DNA from: Sinohyriopsis cumingii
Taxonomy: Eukaryota > Mollusca > Bivalvia > Unionida > Unionidae
Assembly (NCBI GenBank): GCA_028554795.2
Contig: CM068825.1
Span: 158,105,053 to 158,169,052, forward strand
Direction of reading: 5' to 3'
Length of the DNA stretch: 64,000 bases
Both the position numbers and the translations under genes were made by a program. The notes below the pieces were generated by a model that was not told the origin of the DNA, ran no database searches, and saw only the letters and a list, made by a program, of their open reading frames with translations. This document shows, in pieces, positions 56,057 to 63,984 of the stretch; position 1 is the first letter of the stretch, and every line of letters starts with the position of its first letter.

Positions 56057-57001
56057 ATGACGTCCCTTCAGTCGCATCTTCCCGTCAAATTGATTCGTGC
56101 CTTGTATGGCATCAGTCGAGAAAAAAATCCACAAACACGAACTCGTGTCTTAGAAGCTAGTCTCAAAGAAGTCTTACGATGGTTCACGGTGACGGCACGT
56201 CAAATACTCCAAGGAATCATTCAGATTCCTCATCAAACCAAACGCTTTTTCGATCGAAACAAAGTCGCTTTGGTCCAACTGGCCGATCCCCGCATCGACA
56301 CTCAAACCAAAAAACAAATCATTTTGAAACCTGGAGGGAGCGGTACTCTAGGAGGCGTCATCATTCGCTCACTCTTAAGATGGGATCCTAATGCCCCCAA
56401 AGTTATCCCCAAGGAAAAAGTCCAACGAAGCCCCAAGAAGAAAAAGACCAAGTCCCCAAGGAGAACTTCTCCAGTGGCGGGACCCTCCTCTGACCAGACA
56501 CCACCCCGGAAAAAGAAAAGAAGCCCCCAGAAAAAGAAACAGAGAAAAAGTCCCCAGAAAAAGAAAAGTCCACAGAAGAAAACTAGTCGCAAGAGAGGCA
56601 CTTCGGCCAGGACGCAACCTTACACTCGCAAACCACGACCTGCCATGTCGGTGACTGTGTCTCCGGCAGCCTCACGTTTATCCACTTCTCCGTTGATGAC
56701 ACCAGGAACTGAAGAGTACTTGGAGACGTTGATCACACCAAGAACTTCTCCGTTGATGACCCCCAAAAGAACTTCCCCAGTGGCAGGACCCTCCAATTTT
56801 GTGGCAGTGGCTGCTGCTCACAAAGTACCTTCTCACAAAATCAAAGTCCATGAAAGATCGGACATGTTAGAAAGTTTATTGGATTTGTCCAAGCAAGAAC
56901 TGGCTCGATTTAGTCCGTTGCGTACACCTGCACGACGTGTCATGCCTGTCCTCAAACTGATACGACGTAAAGACAATCAGTGGCGACGCGTTCCAGTATA
57001 A
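56057..57001 (+). CDS. Large basic protein (core/nucleoprotein-like), paralogue of the next gene
   Basis: Intact, 314 residues from ATG 56057; the upstream in-frame extension to 55847 overlaps the ATPase and precedes the TATA box, so I reject it. Residues 40-105 (SLKEVLRWFTVTARQILQGI, then LADPRIDTQTKKQIILKPGG) align in pattern with residues 45-105 of the following gene. Residues 125-195 are extremely Lys/Arg/Pro/Ser-rich, like histone H1 tails or adenovirus core proteins. The repeats TSPVAGPS and SPLMTP occur twice each. The C-terminal 40 residues are again structured (MLESLLDLSKQELARF). It probably condenses genomic DNA in the virion. The SP/TP motifs suggest phosphorylation. The function is inferred. 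Confidence 0.75.
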   Translation: MTSLQSHLPVKLIRALYGISREKNPQTRTRVLEASLKEVLRWFTVTARQILQGIIQIPHQTKRFFDRNKVALVQLADPRIDTQTKKQIILKPGGSGTLGGVIIRSLLRWDPNAPKVIPKEKVQRSPKKKKTKSPRRTSPVAGPSSDQTPPRKKKRSPQKKKQRKSPQKKKSPQKKTSRKRGTSARTQPYTRKPRPAMSVTVSPAASRLSTSPLMTPGTEEYLETLITPRTSPLMTPKRTSPVAGPSNFVAVAAAHKVPSHKIKVHERSDMLESLLDLSKQELARFSPLRTPARRVMPVLKLIRRKDNQWRRVPV

Positions 57002-57006
57002 AAAAA
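56997..57006 (+). promoter_or_regulatory. TATA box overlapping the upstream stop codon
   Basis: TATAAAAAAA includes the TAA stop (56999-57001) of the previous gene and lies 58-67 bases before the ATG at 57064. Confidence 0.75.
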
Positions 57007-57063
57007 GGTGTGTGACCAAGTCGGGGGTATCAGTGTTTTTTTGGTGCTCCTGAAGACTCAAAG

Positions 57064-57519
57064 ATGTCACCCTCCAGAAAACCCCAAGGAAAGAAAAGGA
57101 AAGGACTACCACCACGTTTAGTCAAACATGGGGACATGTTATCTGTCCTGTCCAAAGCTTCTTCACCTCTACGAAAAAAACTCATTCAATCGGCCTCCAA
57201 AGAGGTCATCGATACCGTGTGCGAATGTTGTTTGAATGTTTTGAAAGGCACGATCCCTTTGTCCAAACACCAGAAACAATGCTTAAGCAAACATCGTCAC
57301 GTTCTTCGCCAAATGGTTCGAAAGAAAATTCCCATTCGTCAAAAGAAGAAGATGTTAGTGCAACATGGAGGCATTTTTCCCTCTCTTGTTAGGCCCCATA
57401 CTGAAAGGAGTCTTGGGAACCATGTTGGGAGGTCTGGTGGGAGCAAGATAAAAAGGCCCTCGGAAGTCCCAAGATCTCAGAATCGACCCCTGACAACCCC
57501 ATGGAAGGACAAAAACTAG
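57064..57519 (+). pseudogene. Small basic capsid-core protein, C-terminus frameshifted
   Basis: ATG 57064. The Lys/Arg-rich N-terminus is followed by the conserved core SKEVIDTVCECCLNVLKGTI and KHRHVLRQMVRKKIPIRQKK, ending HGGIFPSL. This block (basic helices closing in a Gly-Gly and hydrophobic Gly-rich tail) recurs in Maverick/adintovirus-like elements. From about 57385 the frame runs into unrelated text to 57519. The expected Gly/Leu-rich tail (GPILKGVLGTMLGGLVG) is read in the neighbouring frame, ending at a stop near 57450. So there is a 1-base lesion and the open frame's last 40 codons are spurious. It is probably a DNA-binding or membrane-active core protein. Confidence 0.7.
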
Positions 57520-58214
57520 CTTTAGTGCCTTACAAACGATGGATGGAATACCATCGGTGGCAAGAACAACGCATCCCGCATTTACCTCCCAATCCCAATT
57601 TGAGCGAGATGTCCCAGTTACAACACGAATTGCAGTCCTTGATGGATCGCCAAGATTTGTCCGAAACAGAAAAATCGCAAAAGTACGGTCAACTCTTGCA
57701 ACGACTGCAACTCTTTCACCAGAAAGCTTTAGACGAAACAGCTCTACCCACTTTGAAAGATCTTAAGACCTTGATTAAAAGTCCAGCACCATCATTATTA
57801 CTACCACCACCACCACCACCACCACTATCATCCCCAGGGGTCACCAGAGATGCTACCCCACGAAGACCTGAGGAAGAAGAGATGCGAGAAGTGTTTCAAA
57901 CACCGTCAGCAGCTCCCATTTCAAGTAAGATTGCAGCATCCTTGTTGACACCGTCCCCCACACCCCAACGAGAAGAAATGAAAGCTTGGGTTAAAAAGAT
58001 GATGTCCACTCCTCCTTCGACAGAAGTGAAAAAGAAAGAAGGGAAACCAGAAGCGAAAAAAGAAAAGAAAACCAAAGCCATTCCATTGCCACCTCCACCT
58101 CCACCACTACCTTCGACTTCTACTCCCGTAGCCCATCGGACACGTAAATCCGTTTCTAAACCACCCTTTCGTCCCACCCAAAGTAGCATCACCGAAGAGT
58201 GGGTGACTTATTAA
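57501..58214 (+). CDS. Proline-rich structural-type protein with LVPYKRW N-terminus
   Basis: An intact 237-residue frame from ATG 57501. The N-terminal 90 residues are helical (LALVPYKRWMEYHRWQEQ, then LQHELQSLMDRQDLSETEKS) and match, by pattern, a recurrent Maverick-like minor virion protein with a LVPY/E start. The rest is disordered, with two polyproline tracts (P8-9 near residues 102-110 and 197-206), a Lys/Glu-rich linker and a Ser/Thr-rich end. Polyproline may bind SH3/WW/EVH1-type host partners. It is followed within 13 bases by the integrase ATG. Function is unknown. Confidence 0.65.
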   Translation: MEGQKLALVPYKRWMEYHRWQEQRIPHLPPNPNLSEMSQLQHELQSLMDRQDLSETEKSQKYGQLLQRLQLFHQKALDETALPTLKDLKTLIKSPAPSLLLPPPPPPPLSSPGVTRDATPRRPEEEEMREVFQTPSAAPISSKIAASLLTPSPTPQREEMKAWVKKMMSTPPSTEVKKKEGKPEAKKEKKTKAIPLPPPPPPLPSTSTPVAHRTRKSVSKPPFRPTQSSITEEWVTY

Positions 58215-58227
58215 CACACAAAAAAAA

Positions 58228-59338
58228 ATGGAAAAAGTCTTAGCCAGCATTTATTACGATCCCTCCCATCCTGCAGGTTACGCAGGAGTTCAAAAATTGT
58301 ATCGTGCTGCCAAAACTCGACTGAAAAGTCTCCGTTTACCTCAAGTGCAGCGATGGTTACAAGAACAAGCTACCTACACTTTACACAAACCCATTCTACG
58401 CAAGTTTGCCAGAAGTCGCACCCGAGTGGAAGGCATCGATCATCAATGGCAAGCCGATTTAGCCGATGTCTCTCATTTGGCCAGCTACAATCGTGGCTAC
58501 AAATATGTTTTGTGTCATCGACGTCTTTTCCAAATTTGCCTGGGTCGTGCCCTTGACTTCCAAATCCAGCAGCGAGTTAGTACGAGCCCTGCAACGGGTG
58601 TTGAAACAAAGCGGTCGTCACCCTCTTCGATGGCAAACGGACAAAGGCACCGAATTTCTGAACCAAGCTTTCCAAAAAGAATTAAAGAAACGTGACATTC
58701 ATTTTTTTACCACCGAGAATCCCGAAACCAAAGCCAGCATCGTGGAACGTTTTCAACGCACTTTGAAAGAACGCATGTGGAAATATTTTACGCATCACCA
58801 CACTCTGAAGTACATCGACATCTTACCGCACCTGGTGCAAGCGTACAACCAATCTTACCATCGAAGCATCGGACGTGCCCCACAAGACGTGATTCCCGAC
58901 AACGAAGTGTTGGTATTTGAGCGAATGTTTGGTACGTCCCCGACGAGGGCTGTCCCCAAGAAAAGTGGAGAGTTGGCCGTAGGAGATTGGGTGCGCATTG
59001 GCAAAACCAAACGCACTTTCGACAAAGGTTACTTACCTAACTGGACGACCGAATTGTTTCGCGTCACTGGACGAGTGCATGGCCGTCATCCTGCCGTCTA
59101 TAAATTGGAAGACATGAACGGAGAAGTGCTCAAAGGAACGTTTTATTTGCCCGAGTTACAACGTGTCACCAAAAAAGAAGACGACGTGTACGACATCGAA
59201 AGCATTCTCGAACGCAGAACCCGTAAAGTGGGCAAACGACGTGTCAAAGAAGTCAAAGTACGTTGGAAAGGATATCCACCCAGTTTCGATTCTTGGATCG
59301 ACGCTTTGCAAGTCATCGACTATAAAAAGAAGAAGTGA
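58228..59338 (+). pseudogene. Retroviral-type integrase with C-terminal chromodomain, one frameshift
   Basis: ATG 58228 follows an A9 run. The N-terminal helical domain (YYDPSHPAGYAGVQKLYRAA) lacks a clear HHCC zinc finger. The catalytic core has Asp in HQWQADLADV, Asp in RWQTDKGTEF and Glu in SIVERFQRTL, the DDE triad with normal spacing. A C-terminal beta domain follows, then a chromodomain (YDIESILERR, KVRWKGYPPSFDSWID) that could target integration to modified chromatin. A frameshift near 58510-58520, between the first Asp block and the VIDVFSKFAW strand, splits the gene into 58228-58695 and 58466-59338. It integrates the element into host DNA; this copy cannot make the full enzyme. Confidence 0.92.
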
Positions 59339-59343
59339 CCATC

Positions 59344-59766
59344 ATGCCCTTTCACACAGCAGACGCAGCTACGTCGACCACTCCTCCTTCACCTAGTTCT
59401 TCTGTGCAAGATTTACAAAAACAACCTTTGTGGGTGTGGTGACGAGAAAGTGTGCCTAAAACGCAAATCGTCTTTTTCTGCCAAATCTTCGTGGTGTATT
59501 GTGTCATCGGGGCAACCATCGCCAATTTGAGTTTGCAACAAGGAGACAAACAATTGTGGACCATTTTATTGAGCAGTTGCATCGGTTACCTGCTTCCCAA
59601 TCCCTCCCTGAAATTCTCCTCGAACGGGAACCACGGGAACCTTGTGTCCAGTGCCAGTGCCAGTTACCACTCCAACAACAACCACAATCAGAACCCCATT
59701 TTGGGCGGAGACACTCCTCTGACTTCCAGTAACCCCTCGGAAAGCCACAGAACTCTGGAATTATGA
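59344..59766 (+). pseudogene. Small two-segment membrane protein with in-frame stop
   Basis: The ATG at 59344 opens 32 codons rich in Ser/Thr/Pro (TSTTPPSPSSSV). A TGA at 59440-59442 follows, and the same frame continues to 59766. Downstream it has two hydrophobic segments, IVFFCQIFVVYCVIGATIA and LWTILLSSCIGYLLPNPSL, then an Asn/Ser/His-rich tail. The second segment with its GYLLPNP end is a recurrent small membrane protein of Maverick/adintovirus-like elements. The function is unknown, possibly virion membrane or entry-related. Its stop overlaps the next start (ATGA at 59763). Confidence 0.7.
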
Positions 59767-60694
59767 GTCACGAAAACCAATTTTACTTAACCTTACCCAG
59801 TGACAGTTCCATGGAGGTGTTTCCCCACAACACGTTGTGCTGTTACACGGCCAAATTACCTCAGGTCATTCCCTTAGATCACGAAGCCCATTGGGAAGTG
59901 GCTTTGGTAGAAATCATTCACCCAACCCAAGTGCTCAATGTCCTTCCCAATCAAAATGTTTTTGATGTGGAAGTTCATGACGAACAATTGCAACAGTACT
60001 TGGATACCTATGGCAAATATGACAAGAAAACCCCTAGCACAAAAAGTCAAAAGTACACCACCTATCACTTGTTCATTCCTCCAGGCTATTATTTTAGTGG
60101 TCAACATTTGGTCAGCACCATAACCTCCAGGTTTAATGTCGTGTTTCGTAAAGCTTTGGAAAGTGTCAAAAAAGTGTCACCATGGAGTACCACAAAGCAG
60201 CTCGTCGCTTCTTGATGAAATTTGACGGGAGTAAAATCCTGTCCATTTTATTTTGTCCTGAATTGTTTGACATGTTGGGCGGAGATATGGACATGAGAAT
60301 GGCCATCATCAAGAAAAAGGAATTACCCATCGTTTACGACAACGAGTCTTTTAGCAAGTTATTTCGTGCTCCGGTAGAACTGAACCAAGGACTGAATTTA
60401 ATGTTTGTGTATTCCGATGTGGTGGAGTACAACGTGGTGGGACACACCTCCGTACCGTTACTGCGTGTCATTCCTTTCAAAGTGGATTCTGCCACGAACG
60501 CTGACGAGGAAGGTGGAAACACTTACCACGTCCACCGCGAATTTGTCCATCCTCACTATTTGCCTGTCAGCAAGTCGTATTTGGACACGGTCAACATTGC
60601 TATAAAAGGAGATTTGGGACAAAATATTTCATTCACCAAAGGAAAAGTCACGGTGAAACTCCATTTTCGAAAACGGTTCTCTCACGACTCGTAA
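59763..60694 (+). pseudogene. Penton-like minor capsid protein, one frameshift
   Basis: The frame from ATG 59763 starts MSHENQFYLTLPSDSSMEVF and NTLCCYTAKLPQVIP, then HWEVALVEIIHPTQVL and YTTYHLFIPPGYYFSGQHLV, to a stop at 60215. From about 60180 homologous text runs in another frame to 60694 (LIYSDVVEYNVVG-like: NLMFVYSDVVEYNVVGHTSV, then LLRVIPFKVDS). The total length of about 310 residues and the N-terminal wording fit the jelly-roll minor capsid (penton base) of this virus group, which forms capsid vertices. The single shift near 60175-60195 inactivates it. Confidence 0.75.
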
Positions 60695-60697
60695 GTC

Positions 60698-61115
60698 ATG
60701 TATCCAGTGTACCGAGGGGTTTGCTCGACAGCGAGGACACGGTTTAGGAGATATGTTAAAATCGGCCTTTCGTTCGGTGGCCTCAGTGTTGAAACCGATG
60801 GTGACACGCGGATTGCACGCCTTGAAAGATGCGGAACTGACGCAAGGCAAAGAATTTCTCCAAAATGTCATCATCGACAAACAAAACCCTAAAGAAGCTT
60901 TCATGAGGGCTGGCAAAAATGTCTTGCTGCAAACGGGCAAAGACATTTTAGGCCGACGAGACACATCTATAAATGCCCTGCACGCTACCGAGTCAGGCAT
61001 TCAGCAAGGACAAGGCAGAAAGAGACGACGAAGAAAACACCCTTTCACCAGACTTCAAGCGAGAAAAGCCAAGAAAAGAAGAACCGTTCGAGACTTAGAC
61101 GTTTTCGATTATTGA
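60698..61115 (+). pseudogene. Small basic virion protein (pX/pVI-like), one frameshift
   Basis: The likely start MYPVYRG at ATG 60698 follows the penton stop by three bases, with TATAAAAGG at 60601. The frame is lost near 60712-60730. The downstream open frame 60753-61115 carries MLKSAFRSVASVLKPMVTRG, QNVIIDKQNPKEAFMRAGKN and a Lys/Arg-rich end (GRKRRRRKHPFTRLQARKAK). A Gly/Arg N-terminus, an amphipathic helix and a basic tail are typical of adenovirus-pX/pVI-like minor core proteins. The family role is inferred. If translation used ATG 60753, a shortened protein would still be open. Confidence 0.65.
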
Positions 61116-61128
61116 AACACAGAAAAAA

Positions 61129-62451
61129 ATGATGCACCGAGAGTCTTGCGCTTGTTCCAAGTCGGAACTGGATCTGTTTGCCATGCCACCCACCATGATG
61201 ACCATGCAAGAATCCCAATGGGTGGAATTTCATCCCGTCTCCTCATTGACGGATTCCGCTCCCATCGAGTTTGAAATCAAAGGACAGCCCGAAGATTACA
61301 TCGATCTGAATAGCAGTTACTTGTACTTGAAAGTGAAAGTGATCAAAACGGACAACACCAATCCAGGAGGCGATGCTAGAGTAGCTCCTGTCAACAATTT
61401 CATGCATTCCTTGTTCAGCGAAGTGGACTTGTACTTGAATAACAAACTGGTCAGTAGCAGCATGGATACTTACCCATATCGTGCCTACTTGGAAAATCTC
61501 TTGACGTACGGAAAAGAAGCCAAGAATACTCATCTGGATGCTTGCGTGGTATGGAAACCTGACACGGCAGGTGAGAACACGTTTAGCGATACGGCCCTGA
61601 CAGTAGATGACAATCCTCACAATGTGGGGTTTAACGACCGTCGTAAAAAAATTCTGCAAGGGCGAAGTTTAGAACTGATGGATCGTTTGCATTTGGACAT
61701 GTGGTTACAAGAAAAGTATTTGCTGAACAGGGTGGATATCCGTCTGAGACTGAATCGTAGCAGTGCCAATTTCCATTTGATGGCCAATGACAACGAATAC
61801 AAAACTATCATTCAAGAAGCCCTACTTTACGTGCATCGTGTGGAATTGTTACCTAAAGTGGGAAACGACGTCAGTCAGACGTTGAGCAGAACGACTGCCA
61901 AGTATCCGATACGACGCGTAGAAGTGAAAACCTTCACCATTCCTGCTGGACAGCGATCCATGATCGAAGATCATCTGTTCCAAGGACAGCTACCCAAACG
62001 TTTAATCCTTGGTATCGTCAAGAATTCAGCCTTCAGCGGAACCCACAATCAAAATCTTTTTGAGCTTCAACATTACAATGTGTCCAAGATTGAAGTCAGT
62101 CGTGATGGCAAGACCTTGTGTACCCGACCCTTTGAGCCCAACTTTACCCAGAAGAATTATTTGAGATCGTACTTGTCCCTGTACGACGCCACGGGACAGT
62201 TAGGAACCAACACCAGTCACGGCATTACGTAAGAGGATTATGCAGGAGGCTATGCTTTGTGGGGTTTTGATTTCACTCCTGACCAAGGCAGCGACGAGGG
62301 ACATTTCCATCCTATAAAATCCGGGCAGATTCGTGTGGAACTTCAGTTTGCAAATCCACCTCCAGATCACACAGTGAACGTCATCCTGTATGCAGAATTC
62401 GATAATACCATAGAAATCAACAGTTTGAGAGAAGTTATTCTAGATTACTAG
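61129..62451 (+). pseudogene. Major capsid protein (double jelly roll), one in-frame stop
   Basis: ATG 61129, total span 440 codons, matching the Maverick/adintovirus major capsid, which trimerises into pseudo-hexameric capsomers. Typical first-barrel text is IEFEIKGQPEDYIDLNSSYL, LYLKVKV and PVNNFMHSLFSEVDLYLNNK. Later come GRSLELMDRLHLDMWLQEKY, the second-barrel start LLNRVDIRLRLNRS, KTFTIPAGQ and RPFEPNFTQKNYLRSYLSLY. TAA at 62230-62232 stops the frame, which then continues unshifted to 62451 (GYALWGFDFTPDQGSDEGHF; YAEFDNTIEINSLREV). Only this one nonsense codon breaks it. As read, the product lacks the last ~72 residues of the second barrel. Confidence 0.92.
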
Positions 62452-62456
62452 AAGCC

Positions 62457-62942
62457 ATGGAAGACTGTTATCCCTCTTTATCTAGTGGAGAAACTTTGGA
62501 CATGAAATGTGAGGAGACCGTGGAAAAAGAAGAAGTGTTCATGATGAAGTCAAGATGGCCAGAACATGAAGCCCATTTAGTCTCCTGTTTTGCCAAACAC
62601 TTGGTGGAAAAAATGACGGAATTGATCAAGAAAAATTGTTATGGATGTCAAAACGATCATCCCAGTCAAATTCAACACGATAAATGCCTGATGCTGAGTC
62701 AAGAAGAAAAATTGGACGAGTATCTGGACGAGGCTTGGAGTCTCATCTCGGACAAAGACGTGTTGCACCAGTGGTATAAAGACTTGCGTGAACATTCTTG
62801 TCCACCATTAACCACTCACGAGATCCATCGTATCGAAGCTCTCCTGAATCAGAGTGAGGAAACAGAACGAATAACCGTTTATTCGTCAGACATTTTCAAG
62901 CAAAAAGTCAGGATCGAATTGACAACGTATTATTACCTGTGA
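62457..62942 (+). CDS. Conserved Cys/His protein of Maverick-like elements, unknown function
   Basis: An intact 161-residue frame, ATG 62457, five bases after the capsid stop. The middle contains KKNCYGCQNDHPSQIQHDKC, a compact Cys-x2-Cys-x3-His...His-x2-Cys arrangement that suggests a zinc site. It is flanked by acidic helices (LSQEEKLDEYLDEAWSLISD). I recall this CYGCQxxHPSQ signature in Maverick-like loci of invertebrates, where the protein has no assigned role. A TATAAAA at 62313 within the capsid gene could drive it. Confidence 0.75.
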   Translation: MEDCYPSLSSGETLDMKCEETVEKEEVFMMKSRWPEHEAHLVSCFAKHLVEKMTELIKKNCYGCQNDHPSQIQHDKCLMLSQEEKLDEYLDEAWSLISDKDVLHQWYKDLREHSCPPLTTHEIHRIEALLNQSEETERITVYSSDIFKQKVRIELTTYYYL

Positions 62943-62971
62943 AGAAGAAGAAAAAAAACACACACAAATCA

Positions 62972-63532
62972 ATGGATACCTGGGAACTTTATTACCTTTT
63001 GAACCACAGTTCGTATACGGCTTCTTGGAATCCTGTCGTCTGTGCTAAAGATGAACTCCCTCATCGCAAACCTAAAGACCATCAAGCTTACGTGATCAAC
63101 ACGGACGACAGTCATCTCCCAGGAACCCACTGGGTAGCCGTCTACTTTCCTCAAGAAGGATGTGTGGAATATTTCGATTCGTACGGATTGCCCCCTTTGG
63201 AAGACGATATCATTGAATTTATGAGAAGAAATGCTCAGACCATCCGATTCAATAATGTGAAATTACAAGGCATAGATTCCTTGGTGTGTGGACAGTACTG
63301 TGTGTATTTTCTGCATCATCGCAGCCTGGGCTATTCCTTAGAACATTTAGTGACTCATTTTGATCCTCGTTCTTCTACTAGAAACGATGTGAAAGTAGAT
63401 CGATGGTTTTGTGACCATTATGCTTATCTTTTGTCTCAAGCTAGGAAACGTAGTGTCCATCAATGGCCTAATGATTTCCAACAGTGGAAATCACAATTTA
63501 ATTCACAACGTTGTCAGCCCTGTTTAAAGTAG
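62972..63532 (+). CDS. Adenain-like cysteine protease (maturation protease)
   Basis: An intact 186-residue frame from ATG 62972; the in-frame upstream GTG at 62939 overlaps the previous stop and an A-rich leader, so ATG is preferred. It cleaves capsid and core precursors during virion maturation. The catalytic His is at residue 53 (GTHWVAVYF), the acidic partner Asp at about 69 (VEYFDSYGLPP), the oxyanion Gln at about 99 (KLQG) and the nucleophile Cys at 110 (VCGQYCVYFL). All are present and correctly spaced. The length matches adenovirus and Maverick proteases (about 180-205). An AATAAA follows at 63643. Confidence 0.92.
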   Translation: MDTWELYYLLNHSSYTASWNPVVCAKDELPHRKPKDHQAYVINTDDSHLPGTHWVAVYFPQEGCVEYFDSYGLPPLEDDIIEFMRRNAQTIRFNNVKLQGIDSLVCGQYCVYFLHHRSLGYSLEHLVTHFDPRSSTRNDVKVDRWFCDHYAYLLSQARKRSVHQWPNDFQQWKSQFNSQRCQPCLK

Positions 63533-63642
63533 ATTGTCAATTGAGAAAAAAATGTTTGTGATTTGAAAAAATTGTTTGATGTTATAGTGTTGGATTATTG
63601 TTAAAAATGTTAGAGTTGTTGTTTAGTGTTAAGTGATTTTTG

Positions 63643-63648
63643 AATAAA
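63643..63648 (+). terminator. Poly(A) signal AATAAA after the protease
   Basis: AATAAA 110 bases after the protease stop, followed by a TGTTGTGTTT-type downstream element. Confidence 0.7.
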
Positions 63649-63740
63649 AAATGTTGTGTTTTGAAAAAAAAATGCCTTTGTCTTTTGTTTAGCTATAAGA
63701 ATGTTGGATTGATGCTCTTTCATTTCTTACTATCTCTCTC

Positions 63741-63984
63741 ATGACACTCACTGAACGTTGCGGCTCGAAAACCGTGTGGGGATGTTTTCCTTCACGTCCG
63801 CGCTTTGACTTTAAGAATCGGGGGTTGTTTCCAGTCTAACCATCCATTGTCGACTCATCCTCCTAAGAAGATGTGTTCCAAACTAGCTAAGCTCAACGAA
63901 GCCTACGTGAATTTGCATAGGGTCAGACAGTCTGATACCGAAGCCAGAAGAAATAGAGAATGTGAGAATGTTAAAAGTCACTGA
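63741..63984 (+). CDS. Possible further small gene at the right edge, two short frames
   Basis: CTATAAGA at 63701 could be a weak TATA box. ATG 63741 opens 32 codons (TLTERCGSKTVWGC) and stops at 63839. ATG 63871 in another frame opens 37 codons, helical and charged (SKLAKLNEAYVNLHRVRQSD), and stops at 63984. They may be two halves of one frameshifted gene or two tiny ORFs. No family is recognised. The element clearly continues past the window. Confidence 0.3.

Noticed and set aside
62939-62971. GTG-initiated extension of the protease
   Set aside because: The sequence is a Lys/Thr-rich translation of an A-rich leader, and a normal ATG is available in frame at 62972.
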